Shown here: one piece after another, positions 1 through 10,530 of the stretch | Layout of the letters: every line of letters starts with the position of its first letter | Position numbering within the stretch: position 1 is the stretch's first letter | Assembly (NCBI RefSeq): GCF_964020175.1 | Contig: NZ_OZ026541.1 | Span: 434,001 to 498,000 of the forward strand | DNA length: 64,000 nt | Reading direction: 5' to 3' | Source of the DNA: Candidatus Mesenet endosymbiont of Phosphuga atrata | Lineage (GTDB): Bacteria; Pseudomonadota; Alphaproteobacteria; Rickettsiales; Anaplasmataceae | Program-made: the position numbers and the translations under genes | The notes under the pieces: generated by a model | The model's database searches: none | What the model was told of the DNA's origin: nothing | What the model saw: the letters and a program-made list of their open reading frames with translations, nothing else

Positions 1-513
1 GCTAACAAGATTTAGTTTGGACCTAAGATCATCTACATCATTATGTTTAAATATATATTTTGGGCTTTTACCAACTTTCATTCCCTCTATCATAGAGTAA
101 TGGTTTTTTTCATCAGAAAAGACCACCACTTCGGGAATAATTGAAAGTAAAGTACTTAAGGTAGTCTGATTAGCTAAATAACCACAGGCAAAAGTTAAAG
201 CAGTTTCTTTCTGATGCAGATCAGCCAAAGATTCTTCTAATTCTACAACTTCCTTTGTAGTACCTGAGATATTTCTTGTTCCTCCCGCTCCTATATTAGT
301 AGAGGAATTCTTAACTGCAGCGATAACTTTTTCATTCTGTCCCATCCCTAGATAATTGTTACTGCACCAAACAACAACATTTTTTTTGTGTTCACAATCT
401 ATTTTGTAAGGAAGCTGATCTGGCGAAGATATAAACCCTATGAATTGACGATAACGCCCCTCATCTTTTATATCTTTTATTTTATTAGCAAATATTTTGC
501 TATAGTCTACCAT
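1..513 (-). CDS. hemA: 5-aminolevulinate synthase, N-terminal part (cut by window edge)
   Basis: PLP-dependent condensation of glycine and succinyl-CoA to 5-aminolevulinate, the first step of haem synthesis by the C4 route of alphaproteobacteria. Only the first 171 codons are present; the reading frame is open to base 1. The translation starts MVDYSKIFANKI and contains the family blocks WCSNNYLGMGQN, GAGGTRNISGT and NHYSMIEG, which belong to the N-terminal half of the alpha-oxoamine synthase fold. The PLP lysine lies outside the window. No strong ribosome binding site is visible before the ATG. The product is clear from the motifs; whether the gene is intact cannot be judged here. Confidence 0.93.
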   Translation of the reverse strand, partial: MVDYSKIFANKIKDIKDEGRYRQFIGFISSPDQLPYKIDCEHKKNVVVWCSNNYLGMGQNEKVIAAVKNSSTNIGAGGTRNISGTTKEVVELEESLADLHQKETALTFACGYLANQTTLSTLLSIIPEVVVFSDEKNHYSMIEGMKVGKSPKYIFKHNDVDDLRSKLNLVS

Positions 514-619
514 AAGTAATAAAAAAGTAACATATATTAAGTATGTATTACTTAATATAAAGTTTCAATTGAATAATGTAACCACTAATGTCCAACATAC
601 TTTAGCTTTTAAAATTAAA

Positions 620-1285
620 TCAATGCTTTTGACTATTTGATAAAGTTGATGAAGAACTAGAGCCTGATAGGTTTGGGTTAGGAGTTTGATTTCTATGTGC
701 TTTCTTCTTTATCCGATCTTCTTTTTTACTAATCTTATAGGGTATATCATTTGTTTCAGAATCATTCTTCCTTTTTCTATTACCCTTTTCTCCTTTTGTG
801 TCGCTGCTATCAGGTTTTCGCTCCAGTTGTGATGAAGGTTCTTGAGCTTTTTGGCAAAATGAAGTCTGACTGATCTCACAGTCATCAAACTCCAATTGAC
901 CATTAATTACTTGTTCACTATCAGGCTCTAGATTATTATATTTACTTAGAGAAGCTTTTGATGAAGATCGTGACATTGTAGGTGGTTTAGAATTAATTGG
1001 AGTTTGTGGTAAGTCACTATCCTCTTTTTGCACATCTTCACGAACTTTTTCTCTACTTTGGCTTGATTCTCTATCCTTTTCTTGTCCTACCTCAGGAGAC
1101 TTAGATTCATTATCATCACTTGCTACTACTACTTCCTTTTTTGAAGCTGAACCAGGCTCTGTTTCTTCTTGTTCTGGTCTAAAACAGCTCACAATCCAAT
1201 TCCAAAGTTTGCCTAGCCAAGTGTTTTTCAGCCAGTGAAGAAAACCTTTAGAAGATTGTCCCCCACTTGACTTTGTACCTGACAT
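620..1285 (-). CDS. hypothetical hydrophilic protein with Trp-rich N-terminal segment
   Basis: Not recognised. The 221-residue product has a short polar start, then a Trp-rich amphipathic stretch at about residues 14-35 (LHWLKNTWLGKLWNW, ending in VSCF). The remaining ~185 residues are Ser/Glu/Lys-rich, of low complexity and probably disordered. The C-terminus is Ser-rich (SGSSSSSTLS). There is no classical signal peptide. A GGAG-type ribosome binding site (read on the minus strand) lies just upstream of the ATG. The disordered, charged body with a membrane-seeking segment resembles secreted proteins of intracellular bacteria, but that is inference. It sits between hemA and tgt on the same strand with its own gaps, so it is probably transcribed separately. 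Confidence 0.7.
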   Translation of the reverse strand: MSGTKSSGGQSSKGFLHWLKNTWLGKLWNWIVSCFRPEQEETEPGSASKKEVVVASDDNESKSPEVGQEKDRESSQSREKVREDVQKEDSDLPQTPINSKPPTMSRSSSKASLSKYNNLEPDSEQVINGQLEFDDCEISQTSFCQKAQEPSSQLERKPDSSDTKGEKGNRKRKNDSETNDIPYKISKKEDRIKKKAHRNQTPNPNLSGSSSSSTLSNSQKH

Positions 1286-1379
1286 GAAACACTCCTCTCT
1301 AAATATGTATTCAATTATATTACAAAATAATAATAATTATGATATATTATATTTTATAATAAAATATTTATATTAATTT

Positions 1380-2555
1380 TTAAACCCAATTTTTTCTCTC
1401 ATCTTTTAAAGTATTGTTAATAATTGCTTTTCTAATTGATGACATCAAACTATTCATAAAATAAATATTATGTGTTGTAATTAAGCTACAGGCAAGGAGC
1501 TCCTTTGCTTTTAAAAGATGATGAATATATGCTCTTGAGTGGCTCAGGCACGTAAAACACTGACAATCGCTTTCAATAGGATCTTTATCTAATTTAAATC
1601 TTTGATTGCGCAAATTGATATGCTCTTTACGCTTAGAAGAAAAAGAATTTCTATTCTCTGCTTTAACTAGTGCACTACCATGCCTTGCTAGACGCGTTGG
1701 ATGAACGCAATCGAAGGTATCAATGCCAAGTTCTACTCCATGAAATATATCTTCTATACCACCAATACCAAGTAAGTGGGTCGGCCTATCTTCAGCTAAT
1801 TTGCTGGTTGTAAATGCAACAATGTCATGCATTTGTTCTTTGCTACTACCTAAAGACCCTCCTATTGCTTGACCGAAAAATGGCATACTATTTGCAAATT
1901 CACAACTCTCTATGCGCAAATCTTCATAAACTCCTCCTTGGATAATACCATAAAGAGCTTGTTTGCCACTATCATTCTTCTGAAATTCAACCAAAGACCT
2001 TTCAGCCCACCTGTGACTCATCTTCATTGACTTTTCTGTATATTCTCGACTGACGTGAAATGGAGTGCATTCATCCAAAACAACAATTAAATCTGCTCCT
2101 AATTTTTGTTGTATCTGTATTGATCTTTCTGGCGTAAGTAAGTACTCTTGACCATTAATATAAGAGCGAAAAACTGCTCCATCTTCAGTGATTTTAATCA
2201 ATGTCCTTTTAGTATTATTTCTTACCCCCTTAATCTCCTCGGCAACTGAGCCGTGACCTAAACTAAATATTTGATAACCACCAGAATCAGTAAGCATTGG
2301 TTTGCTCCAGTTCATAAATTTATGTAGCCCACCAAGCTTTGCTACTTTATCTTCTCCTGGCTGTAGCATAAGATGATAAGTGTTAGATAAAATGATCTGT
2401 GTATTGCAACTTGCAACTCTTTCTGTATCTACAGCTTTAATTGCAGCTTTGGTTGCACAGAATATAAAAGCTGGGGTGTAAATAGTGCCATGAGGAGTGT
2501 GAATTTCGCCAATTCTCGCTTTACTCGATTGTTTGGTTACTTTAAATTTTATCAT
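1380..2555 (-). CDS. tgt: queuine tRNA-ribosyltransferase
   Basis: Exchanges guanine-34 for preQ1 (or queuine) in tRNAs for Asp, Asn, His and Tyr. At 391 residues it is slightly longer than the usual ~375. Visible family features: the LTDSGGYQIFSL catalytic-base region near residue 90, QAIGGSLG, the DTFDCVHPTRLARHG segment carrying the nucleophilic Asp near residue 280, and a C-terminal zinc site with Cys-x-Cys-x2-Cys (CQCFTC) and a downstream His. It is divergently arranged with carB across a 55-bp gap. No other queuosine genes are present in the window. Confidence 0.96.
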   Translation of the reverse strand: MIKFKVTKQSSKARIGEIHTPHGTIYTPAFIFCATKAAIKAVDTERVASCNTQIILSNTYHLMLQPGEDKVAKLGGLHKFMNWSKPMLTDSGGYQIFSLGHGSVAEEIKGVRNNTKRTLIKITEDGAVFRSYINGQEYLLTPERSIQIQQKLGADLIVVLDECTPFHVSREYTEKSMKMSHRWAERSLVEFQKNDSGKQALYGIIQGGVYEDLRIESCEFANSMPFFGQAIGGSLGSSKEQMHDIVAFTTSKLAEDRPTHLLGIGGIEDIFHGVELGIDTFDCVHPTRLARHGSALVKAENRNSFSSKRKEHINLRNQRFKLDKDPIESDCQCFTCLSHSRAYIHHLLKAKELLACSLITTHNIYFMNSLMSSIRKAIINNTLKDERKNWV

Positions 2556-2610
2556 TTCTTTTTCCTAAAAGTCTATATACTTTAATAAATAATGAAGAAA
2601 GTAAATAATT

Positions 2611-5600
2611 ATGCCAAAGCGCACAGATATAGAATCTATTTTACTAATAGGGGCAGGCCCAATTATTATAGGACAGGCATGTGAATTTGATTATTCTGGA
2701 ACTCAAGCTTGCAAGGTGCTCAAAAGCGAAGGTTATAGAGTTATTCTTGTTAACTCTAACCCGGCAACAGTTATGACAGATCCAGAACTATCTGATGCTA
2801 CCTATATTGAACCAGTAACACCTGAAATTATAAAAAAAATTATCGTAAAAGAAAAGCCAAACGCAATATTACCAACTATGGGTGGGCAAACTGCTCTAAA
2901 TTGCGCCATGGAGCTAGGAGCTAGTGGTGTATTAAGTAGGTACAACATTGAGCTTTTAGGCGTCAATGAAGAGGCAATAAAAAAGGCTGAAAATAGAAGT
3001 TTATTTTGTGCTGCTATGGATAATATAGGGCTCAAATATCCCAAAAGCATAATAATTAAAAATATAGAGCAAATAGGAGATGCACTGGATTATATAGGGC
3101 TACCAGCAATCATTAGATCCTCTTTTACTTTAGCAGGTACAGGAAGTGGGATAGCCTACAATAAAGAGGAATTTCTAAAAAAAGCTAATGAAGCGCTAGA
3201 GGCTTCTCCAATTGGTGAGATACAAATAGATGAGTCAGTAGTTGGTTGGAAAGAGTATGAAATGGAGGTTATTAGAGATTCTAAAGATAATTGTATAGTT
3301 GTCTGCTCCATAGAAAACATAGATCCTATGGGTGTGCATACGGGAGATAGTATCACAGTAGCTCCAGCACTCACTTTACGTGATGCGGAATATCAAAAAA
3401 TGAGAGAGGCATCAATTGCAGTTCTGAGAGAAATAGGAGTAAGTGCAGGTGGTGCTAATGTGCAATTTGCCGTTAATCCCAAAGAAGACGGCAGCTTACT
3501 TGTAATTGAAATGAATCCCAGAGTTTCACGTTCCTCAGCAATTGCTTCCAAAGCCACAGGTTTCCCCATAGCAAAGATTGCAACAAAATTAGCTATAGGT
3601 TACACACTCGATGAGATACGTAACGATGTTGCACCGGTTATACCTGCTGCTTTTGAGCCAGCAATGGATTATATCGTAACCAAAATACCACGCTTTGATT
3701 TTGATAAGTTTCCTGGGGTAAGTAAAGAACTTTCAACTTCAATGAAGTCTGTTGGTGAGGTTATGTCAGTTGGGCGCTGTTTTTCTGAATCTTTACAAAA
3801 AGCCCTGCGCTCGCTAGAAAATGATTATATTGGTTTAGATGAAGTATTGCCTCAAAATTCTGATATTGATTATATAAAATCTCTACTTGCAAAACCACTT
3901 CCAGAGAGGTTGCTAATCATTGCCGATGCAATTCGCCATAATATTAGTATTGATGAGATTAATGAAATCACAGGCTATGACCTGTGGTTTTTAAAGCAAA
4001 TTGAGGAGATAATTCAGGCTGAAGATGAAGTCAAAAAAAATGGATTTCCTAAAACTAAAGCTGCAATTTTACAACTAAAGAAAATGGGATTTTCTGACAA
4101 TAGATTGGCTAAGCTAAGCAAACAAAGGGTGGAGGATATTGAAAGCATAAGGAAACAGCTAGGTATAAGACAAGTTTATAAGCACATAGACACTTGTGCA
4201 GCGGAGTTTGAAGTTAGCACAAATTATATGTATGGCTGCTATGAGGGCAATGCCATAGAGCAAACTGAATGTGAAGCGAACCCTTCGGATAAGCGAAAAG
4301 TTGTAATACTTGGAAGTGGTCCAAATAGAATTGGTCAAGGTATTGAATTTGATTATGCTTGCGTACATGCAGCTTGGGCAGCAAAAGAGATGGATTATGA
4401 AACTATAATGATTAATTGTAACCCAGAAACTGTTTCAACTGACTATGACATCTCTGATCGTCTTTATTTTTCTCCATTAGTAGCAGAAGATGTTATTGAA
4501 ATACTGGAAAAGGAAAAAGAAAATGGTGAATTGATAGGAGTTATTGTGCAACTTGGCGGGCAAACTCCACTGAAATTGGCTAAAATTCTTAATAAGCGTG
4601 GCATAAAAATATTAGGAACATCATTTGATTCTATAGATCTTGCTGAAGATAGGATGAGGTTTAAAGAATTGATTGAAAATCTTAAATTAAAACAACCAAT
4701 GAGTAACATCTGTTCCACAGAAGATGAAGTTATGTATAGGGCAAGTAAGCTTGGATTCCCTATTATGATTAGGCCTTCCTATGTTTTAGGTGGGCAATCT
4801 ATGTCAATTTTACATGATACGACAGATCTTAAAAAATATCTTGAAAGTTACTCAAAAGTTTTAAGTTATGGACCACTGCTTATTGATGAGTTTTTGACTA
4901 ATGCCATTGAAGTTGATGTTGATGCTCTCTGCGATGGCAAACAAGTTTATATTGCTGGGATTATGGAGCATATAGAAGAAGCTGGGATACATTCTGGTGA
5001 TTCTGCATGTTCTATACCTCCTTATACACTAGACGATCATTTAACTCACGAAATAAAGCAACAAACTATCAAATTAGCTTTAGCTTTAAAGGTGAAAGGG
5101 CTTATCAATATACAATATGCCATTTATAACAATGAGATCTATGTGCTGGAGGCTAATCCAAGAGCGAGTAGAACAGTGCCGTTTATTTCTAAGGCAACTG
5201 GAATTCCTATTGCAAAAATTGCAACTAAAATAATGCTCGGAGCAAAACTTGAAGATATAAAAGAAATTGAAAAAGAAAAAAAATTAAACCATGTTGCCGT
5301 AAAAGAAGCTGTATTTCCTTTCTCACGTTTTGCCGGTGTTGACGCCTTGCTTGGTCCAGAGATGAAATCAACAGGTGAAGTTATGGGTATTGATTCATCA
5401 TTCGAAATTGCTTTTGCCAAGGCACATCTGGCAGCAAATCATAGATTACCAACACACGGCAAAGTGTTTATTTCAGTAAAGGAAAGTGATAAAGAATTGA
5501 TTGTACCTATTGCTAAAATGTTTCAAAACTTAGGTTTTAAGATTTATGCAACTAAAGGTACTGCTTTATACTTAAGTACAAAAGATATAGAAACCAAGGT

Positions 5601-5850
5601 GGTAAATAAAGTTAGAGAAGGTAGGCCTCATATTGTCGATATGCTTTTAGATAAAGAGATAGATTTAGTGATAAATACTTCAGAAGGAAAAAAATCAATA
5701 TCAGAAAGCGCAGATATTAGAAAAACAGCAGTACTACATAAAATACCATATAATACTACAATCCCTGGTGCAAAGGCTTTAGCTCTTGCTATACAGAGTT
5801 TAAAAAATAAAAGTTTAGAAGTAAAACCTCTACAGGAATATTTTAAATAG
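2611..5850 (+). CDS. carB: carbamoyl-phosphate synthase large subunit
   Basis: Makes carbamoyl phosphate from bicarbonate, ammonia and two ATP for pyrimidine (and arginine) synthesis, with a small subunit (CarA) encoded elsewhere. At 1079 residues it is full length. Two homologous halves are visible, each with an ATP-grasp domain: the first begins [17 protein letters not shown], and the second begins around residue 565 with [31 protein letters not shown] and [11 protein letters not shown] are the paired metal-binding segments. An MGS-like allosteric domain occupies about residues 940-1079. No frameshift is seen. ATG start, 55 bp from the divergent tgt. Confidence 0.98.
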   Translation: MPKRTDIESILLIGAGPIIIGQACEFDYSGTQACKVLKSEGYRVILVNSNPATVMTDPELSDATYIEPVTPEIIKKIIVKEKPNAILPTMGGQTALNCAMELGASGVLSRYNIELLGVNEEAIKKAENRSLFCAAMDNIGLKYPKSIIIKNIEQIGDALDYIGLPAIIRSSFTLAGTGSGIAYNKEEFLKKANEALEASPIGEIQIDESVVGWKEYEMEVIRDSKDNCIVVCSIENIDPMGVHTGDSITVAPALTLRDAEYQKMREASIAVLREIGVSAGGANVQFAVNPKEDGSLLVIEMNPRVSRSSAIASKATGFPIAKIATKLAIGYTLDEIRNDVAPVIPAAFEPAMDYIVTKIPRFDFDKFPGVSKELSTSMKSVGEVMSVGRCFSESLQKALRSLENDYIGLDEVLPQNSDIDYIKSLLAKPLPERLLIIADAIRHNISIDEINEITGYDLWFLKQIEEIIQAEDEVKKNGFPKTKAAILQLKKMGFSDNRLAKLSKQRVEDIESIRKQLGIRQVYKHIDTCAAEFEVSTNYMYGCYEGNAIEQTECEANPSDKRKVVILGSGPNRIGQGIEFDYACVHAAWAAKEMDYETIMINCNPETVSTDYDISDRLYFSPLVAEDVIEILEKEKENGELIGVIVQLGGQTPLKLAKILNKRGIKILGTSFDSIDLAEDRMRFKELIENLKLKQPMSNICSTEDEVMYRASKLGFPIMIRPSYVLGGQSMSILHDTTDLKKYLESYSKVLSYGPLLIDEFLTNAIEVDVDALCDGKQVYIAGIMEHIEEAGIHSGDSACSIPPYTLDDHLTHEIKQQTIKLALALKVKGLINIQYAIYNNEIYVLEANPRASRTVPFISKATGIPIAKIATKIMLGAKLEDIKEIEKEKKLNHVAVKEAVFPFSRFAGVDALLGPEMKSTGEVMGIDSSFEIAFAKAHLAANHRLPTHGKVFISVKESDKELIVPIAKMFQNLGFKIYATKGTALYLSTKDIETKVVNKVREGRPHIVDMLLDKEIDLVINTSEGKKSISESADIRKTAVLHKIPYNTTIPGAKALALAIQSLKNKSLEVKPLQEYFK

Positions 5851-5906
5851 TTCTAAAATTTAAAGAATTTAAAAAAAAGAAAATAATCTCAAAAAGATAT
5901 AAAAAG

Positions 5907-5938
5907 ACTAGTTACCTGTATTGCTACAAGTAACTAGT
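5907..5938 (-). terminator. rho-independent terminator of the porin gene
   Basis: A perfect 9-bp inverted repeat (ACTAGTTAC / GTAACTAGT) with a further imperfect inner stem lies just beyond the porin stop codon. On the minus strand it is followed by a T-rich run (CTTTTTATATC). It lies between convergent carB and the porin gene and could serve both, but the T-run is better placed for the porin transcript. Confidence 0.7.
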
Positions 5939-5945
5939 TTGTAAT

Positions 5946-8078
5946 TTAGAAGTTGTGCTTAACACCAACAAGGAAGATATCTCCTTTGTTGTTCTTCTTA
6001 TCAGAAGGCAAATCTTTTTCATTAGTATCAAAGTGATGCCATGTGACATATGGAACTAAAGGATTCTTACTACCGTTTAGAGCTAAGTTATACTCAGCAC
6101 CAATGACGATATCAGAAAGCTCATTAGCTTCAGCTGACTTACTCTTAAAGTAAGTTGCACTTACATATGCACTACCAAATTCATATCCAGCGCCAGCAGT
6201 CCAATAATAAGTGTCTTTCTGTAGCTTATCAATCTTCTTACCATCACAATTATACTTCTTTAAATCTGTTTTATCTCTTTCGCAGATTTCTTTTGGCTGA
6301 CCAGATTTACCCAAGTTAGCATAAGAAGCAGCAAATTTGAAACCAAAGTATTCTGCCGAAAGACCTAAATTAAAAGCCATTAAGTCATTGTACTTACCAT
6401 ACATGCCGTAACGATCACCTTTAATTTCTTTTACTTGCCCTCTCTCACCAGTTGCTGAAACTTTAACTTTAAAGTCGTCAAAGTCATAGTCATAAGATAT
6501 ACCACCGCTAACTATATTTTCATAATTAGGGCCAACGTAGTTACCACTAGTTGCAAGCAACGTGTAGAACTCTTTAGCAGTACCAAACTTCACTTTAGAC
6601 GTAATATCAGCATGCTTTTTCATTTCAGCTGCAAGATCTACTACGTTTAGTTGTGCTGCTTCCATCTTTTTAGCTGCTGATGCAATAATTTTATTTGCCA
6701 TATCATTCGCGTCAGTGGTGCTATGATCAGGAACGCTCTTATCAGCTTTAACAGCAGCAATAATGTCATTCTTAATAGGACACGTAACTTTAGCTGCATT
6801 TACTACATCATCGTGTACATCTGCAGCTACCTCTAAACCAACAATTTCACGGATAGCTGCTTTAATATCATTATCTACAACATCTGGAACATGAGATACC
6901 TTAACTATTTCTGTAGCTATAGCCACAATAAGCGTATCTCTTTTAGTATCATCAACAACACCAGCCTGTATTGCGGCATCTACTGCACCAACTTTTATTA
7001 TCTTGTCTATCGTAGCTTGATCAATCTTCTTATACTTTATCTTTGCAGCTGCTTCACCTGCCATTGCTTTAAGCCTTAGATCCATATCAGAATTAAAGTC
7101 TTCTCCAATTTTATTATTTGGCTCAAGATATTTAACTTTCTGCATACCGCCAGTTGCGAACAAGTCACTATCGTAGTTTGGTGAGTAACTTACTCCAACT
7201 TTAAGCCCCATGAAAGCTGGTGAAAAATAAGAGATTCTAAATGGTTGCGTGTCAATAAAACTTTTATTGTACTTAACCGAATCACGGAAAGAAAGCCAGT
7301 TGCTTTCACTGAAAAGTGATTCACTGTAAAGATGTGGAGTTACATAAAAAGGAAAATTACCTTTATTTCCTTCAAGATTAGCTTTTTTAAACCAGTCGCT
7401 ATCTGCACCACCATCACCAGCTGCAATTCTTGATGCATCAACACGCATTATGCTTTCTGCACCTTCCATGAAACCAACGTTCATATCACCAAATTCAGTA
7501 TTGGCAAAAATATGTGCACCACGGCTGCGCATACTACCAGACTTTGTTATTGGTACGTTTAATTTTATATCAGCACCATATATCAAACCTAAATCATAAT
7601 TTGTGTTTTCCGCTCTGATATTAAGCGTAGTATCTACTGATGATCCAGAAGTTTTACTATAATCACCAACAAGACCATGGCTGAAATCCCCAAACAAAGC
7701 GTTTGAGTCTGCAAACTTATCATCACCAGGAATGACATCATAATCCTTTACATCAGATGTTTTGTGGAATTGAGTATCAAATCCCCCGCCAATTGTAATA
7801 CGAGGTCCTTCTTTGAAGGACGAGTCATGCTTGCATCCACAACCTTTGTCACAAACACGTTTCTCTCTTTCTTCAAGTTTTGTTTTTGCTTTGTTCACTC
7901 TTGAAACTTCAGAATCAGATTCTTCATCAGAGCGAGAAATTTTTTTTTGCTTACTTTGCTCAACTTCTTTATTCACATTTTTTTGTTCAATTTCAACTAA
8001 AGGATCAGCTAAAACATTTATTCCATAAAATGCAACTAAAGATGTAAGAGCTGTTGTAATAGATAATATTTTTTTCAT
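5946..8078 (-). CDS. porin-like outer-membrane protein with large helical insertion
   Basis: Probable beta-barrel porin of the outer membrane. I start it at the ATG giving MKKILSITTALTSL, which yields a classical signal peptide of about 23 residues; an upstream in-frame ATG would add 19 residues and hide the signal. The mature protein has a charged Lys/Glu-rich region (about 28-74), a Cys cluster (CDKGCGCKH, about 76-84), then alternating-residue beta-strand sequence (GGGFDTQF, GLKVGVSYSP, YAFNLGLSAEYF-like). It ends in Phe (VGVKHNF), the usual Bam signature of outer-membrane proteins. About residues 331-493 are Ala/Asp/Val-rich, predicted helical, and unlike a barrel. At 710 residues it is long for a porin. 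It is followed by a strong terminator. Confidence 0.8.
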   Translation of the reverse strand: MKKILSITTALTSLVAFYGINVLADPLVEIEQKNVNKEVEQSKQKKISRSDEESDSEVSRVNKAKTKLEEREKRVCDKGCGCKHDSSFKEGPRITIGGGFDTQFHKTSDVKDYDVIPGDDKFADSNALFGDFSHGLVGDYSKTSGSSVDTTLNIRAENTNYDLGLIYGADIKLNVPITKSGSMRSRGAHIFANTEFGDMNVGFMEGAESIMRVDASRIAAGDGGADSDWFKKANLEGNKGNFPFYVTPHLYSESLFSESNWLSFRDSVKYNKSFIDTQPFRISYFSPAFMGLKVGVSYSPNYDSDLFATGGMQKVKYLEPNNKIGEDFNSDMDLRLKAMAGEAAAKIKYKKIDQATIDKIIKVGAVDAAIQAGVVDDTKRDTLIVAIATEIVKVSHVPDVVDNDIKAAIREIVGLEVAADVHDDVVNAAKVTCPIKNDIIAAVKADKSVPDHSTTDANDMANKIIASAAKKMEAAQLNVVDLAAEMKKHADITSKVKFGTAKEFYTLLATSGNYVGPNYENIVSGGISYDYDFDDFKVKVSATGERGQVKEIKGDRYGMYGKYNDLMAFNLGLSAEYFGFKFAASYANLGKSGQPKEICERDKTDLKKYNCDGKKIDKLQKDTYYWTAGAGYEFGSAYVSATYFKSKSAEANELSDIVIGAEYNLALNGSKNPLVPYVTWHHFDTNEKDLPSDKKNNKGDIFLVGVKHNF

Positions 8079-8139
8079 GAGATCTAACCTATAATTAATA
8101 TTTTGTACAACAGACATAAAAAGCCCATTCGCCACATGT

Positions 8140-8167
8140 CTTATAACAAAAAGAGCAAAGAATGCAA
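8140..8167 (-). promoter_or_regulatory. candidate sigma-70 promoter of the porin gene
   Basis: Read on the minus strand: TTGCAT, a 16-bp spacer, TATAAG, about 62 bp upstream of the chosen start codon. The position fits, but the match is moderate and the region is very AT-rich. Confidence 0.35.
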
Positions 8168-8276
8168 GCTATTTTCTAATAAAAAATATATAAATCAACT
8201 GTGATTTTTATACAATAATTTGCAAAATTATAATATTTTACGTACCATGTTAACTAAATTTTAACTTTTACTGCAA

Positions 8277-10124
8277 ATGTATCAGTATGATGTCATAGTA
8301 ATTGGGGGTGGACATGCAGGATGTGAAGCTGCAACGGCAGCTGCACGCATTGGTGCTAAAACTTTACTTATAACTCACAAGACATCAACTATAGGGGAGA
8401 TGTCGTGCAACCCAGCAATAGGAGGGATTGCAAAGGGAACAGTTGTTAGAGAAATAGATGCTTTAGATGGGGTCATGGCAACTGTTATAGATAAAGCTAG
8501 TATTCATTCAACTATTTTAAATAGAAGTAAAGGTGCAGCAGTTTGGGGACCACGTGCACAAGCAGATAGGCAGCTCTACAAAAAAGCAATGCAGGAAGTA
8601 ATTTTAAATTACGATAATTTGACTGTTTTAGAGGAGTCAGTTCAAGATATTTTAGTCAATATTGAAAAAGTAGTAAATGGTGTTGTCATAAGCAGTGGTC
8701 AGCATATACTTGCAGGTAGGGTAATACTTACTACTGGCACTTTTCTTCGTGGGATAATTCATATTGGTGCAGAAAAAACACCAGCTGGCAGAGTTGGTGA
8801 GAAACAAGAAGTGGCACTTGCAGATACGTTAAAAAAATATGGATTTAGCTTAGGAAGACTGCGTACTGGTACGCCTCCAAGGCTGGATGGTAATACTATA
8901 GACTTATCTGTTCTGCAAGAGCAAAAGGGGGATAATCCTCCTACGCCTTTTTCTTACTTATCTAAAGAAATAAAGCAAAAGCAAGTGTCATGTTACATTA
9001 CTGCTACGAACGAAAATACTCATAAGATCATTAGAGAGAATTTACATAAATCTGCATCTCATTCTGATTTAGGTGCAATTAAAGCTCCTAGGTATTGCCC
9101 TTCCATTGAGGAGAAAGTAAAAAGATTTGCTGAACGCAACAGCCATCAGATATTCCTTGAACCAGAAGGGTTATGTAGTAGCACCATATACCCAAATGGC
9201 ATTTCTACATCTGCACCAGCTGAAGTGCAGCAGGCAATGCTAAGAAGTATAAAAGGCTTAGAAGAAGTAGTTATGCTCAGGCCAGGTTACGCTGTTGAAT
9301 ATGATTATGTTGATCCAAGAGAGCTATATCACACGCTTGAGACAAAAAAAATAAAAGGATTATACTTTGCTGGCCAGATCAATGGAACAACTGGTTATGA
9401 AGAAGCAGCAGGGCAGGGCATTATAGCGGGAATCAATGCTGCACTTTCTGCATCTGGTAATAAAGACAATTTTGTTCTTAGCCGCCGTGATGCATACATA
9501 GGTGTTATGATTGATGATTTAGTTACTTTAGGAACTGAAGAGCCGTATAGACTATTTACTTCACGCGCAGAGTATAGGCTGACAATCAGATCAGACAATG
9601 CTGACATAAGATTAACGCCAAAAGGGTATAACATCTCTGCTGTATCACAAAAGAGATATTTAGTTTTACAAGATAAACTTGCACTAATAAATAGGCTTAC
9701 TGACACATTAGAAAATCTAAAAATAAATTATTTTGATCTTCTACCATTCACTGCTAAAGATGGAACAAAAAAAACAGCACTTGAACTGCTTGGTTATACG
9801 GATATGAATTTTGATAAATTACAAAAAATATGGCCAGAATTGGAACACTTTTCAAGAGAAGTGCGCGCACAAATTGAAATTGAAGCAAAATATAAACCAT
9901 ACTTAGCAAGGCAAGAAGAGGATTTAAGATTTCTCAAAGAAGAAGAAAATACAAAAATACCAGACGATTTTGATTACTCAAAGGTTAAAGGATTATCCAA
10001 TGAGGTATATGAAAAATTACAAGCAGTTCGTCCAGCAACACTGGGAGTTGCAAAAAATATATCTGGTATTACTCCTGCAGCAATAATAAGTATACTTGTA
10101 TACATACGTCATAAAAATTGCTAA
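8277..10124 (+). CDS. mnmG: tRNA uridine-34 5-carboxymethylaminomethyl modification enzyme
   Basis: FAD-binding partner of MnmE; together they install the (carboxymethyl)aminomethyl group at C5 of wobble uridine 34. The 615-residue length is typical. The N-terminus shows the dinucleotide-binding [10 protein letters not shown] (residues 10-19). Other family marks are [46 protein letters not shown] and the C-terminal helical domain with [11 protein letters not shown] and [11 protein letters not shown]-like sequence ([11 protein letters not shown]). It lies alone, divergent from the porin gene. The large accessory region begins directly after it. Confidence 0.97.
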   Translation: MYQYDVIVIGGGHAGCEAATAAARIGAKTLLITHKTSTIGEMSCNPAIGGIAKGTVVREIDALDGVMATVIDKASIHSTILNRSKGAAVWGPRAQADRQLYKKAMQEVILNYDNLTVLEESVQDILVNIEKVVNGVVISSGQHILAGRVILTTGTFLRGIIHIGAEKTPAGRVGEKQEVALADTLKKYGFSLGRLRTGTPPRLDGNTIDLSVLQEQKGDNPPTPFSYLSKEIKQKQVSCYITATNENTHKIIRENLHKSASHSDLGAIKAPRYCPSIEEKVKRFAERNSHQIFLEPEGLCSSTIYPNGISTSAPAEVQQAMLRSIKGLEEVVMLRPGYAVEYDYVDPRELYHTLETKKIKGLYFAGQINGTTGYEEAAGQGIIAGINAALSASGNKDNFVLSRRDAYIGVMIDDLVTLGTEEPYRLFTSRAEYRLTIRSDNADIRLTPKGYNISAVSQKRYLVLQDKLALINRLTDTLENLKINYFDLLPFTAKDGTKKTALELLGYTDMNFDKLQKIWPELEHFSREVRAQIEIEAKYKPYLARQEEDLRFLKEEENTKIPDDFDYSKVKGLSNEVYEKLQAVRPATLGVAKNISGITPAAIISILVYIRHKNC

Positions 10125-10235
10125 TTTTTGCTGATTTAAATTCAAATTTAAAATTTGTTTCATAGAATCCTCTGAGTTATTGTTTATTTTAGATATATTG
10201 TGTTGATTTTTTAATCGACCTATTGTTGATTTAGT

Positions 10236-10530
10236 GCCAATCTGGAGAGAAAGCACGTGTACAACATCAGAGAGAGGGAGCGTTTTTAGCCCTTTTCACG
10301 GATTCCCACCATGAGAGGACTACCAATTGATAATTGGAAGCGCTATGGTTATATGTTTTAAGGCATATAACTATAAGGATATCAACCCTTACTCTAGGCA
10401 AAAGAGCCTAAAATAGCTAAAACTATTCAGTAGGTCGCCAAAGATCCTATTCAATATATTCAGATCTTTTTTTCCTATACATCTGCCACTTTAAAGGCCG
10501 CCTCTACAGCCTCAATCTCTCCAGATTGGC
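10236..10530. repeat. 295-bp structured element bounded by perfect 15-bp inverted repeats
   Basis: The ends are exact inverted copies: GCCAATCTGGAGAGA at the left and TCTCTCCAGATTGGC at the right. Inside are several perfect or near-perfect hairpins: CCAATT/AATTGG (10323-10337), a 12-bp stem TATGGTTATATG with CATATAACTATA (10344-10375, one G-U), TAGGC/GCCTA (10395-10410), and AAAGATC/GATCTTT followed by T residues. No clear target-site duplication flanks it and it has no coding potential. It could be a small non-autonomous transposable element or a structured RNA closed by a terminal stem. The right arm overlaps the only available start codon of the next gene. I do not recognise tmRNA, RNase P RNA, 6S or SRP signatures. 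This entry also accounts for most of the gene-free stretch 10125-10525; the first ~110 bases hold only AT-rich sequence. Confidence 0.7.
10440..10473 (+). terminator. terminator-like hairpin inside the structured element
   Basis: AAAGATC pairs with GATCTTT across a 16-nt loop, and the right arm runs into seven T residues. This is the form of a rho-independent terminator reading on the plus strand. Its place within the inverted-repeat element suggests that any RNA made from the left side may end here. Confidence 0.45.

Noticed and set aside
2802-5420. Minus-strand frames inside carB
   Set aside because: Shadows of a well-conserved coding frame; composition follows the antisense of carB codons.
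7813-8028. Plus-strand Ser-rich frame opposite the porin N-terminus
   Set aside because: Antisense to the Lys/Glu-rich segment of the porin, which automatically gives Phe/Ser-rich translations.
10017-10256. Minus-strand frame overlapping the mnmG end
   Set aside because: Mostly antisense to mnmG, then low-complexity AT sequence; no ribosome site or family resemblance.
10236-10530. Structured element as tmRNA, RNase P RNA, 6S or SRP RNA
   Set aside because: No tag-peptide frame, no RNase P core sequences, no SRP tetraloop block and no 6S-like central bubble could be recognised; GGATTCCCACCA only superficially resembles a tRNA 3' end and has no pairing 5' strand.
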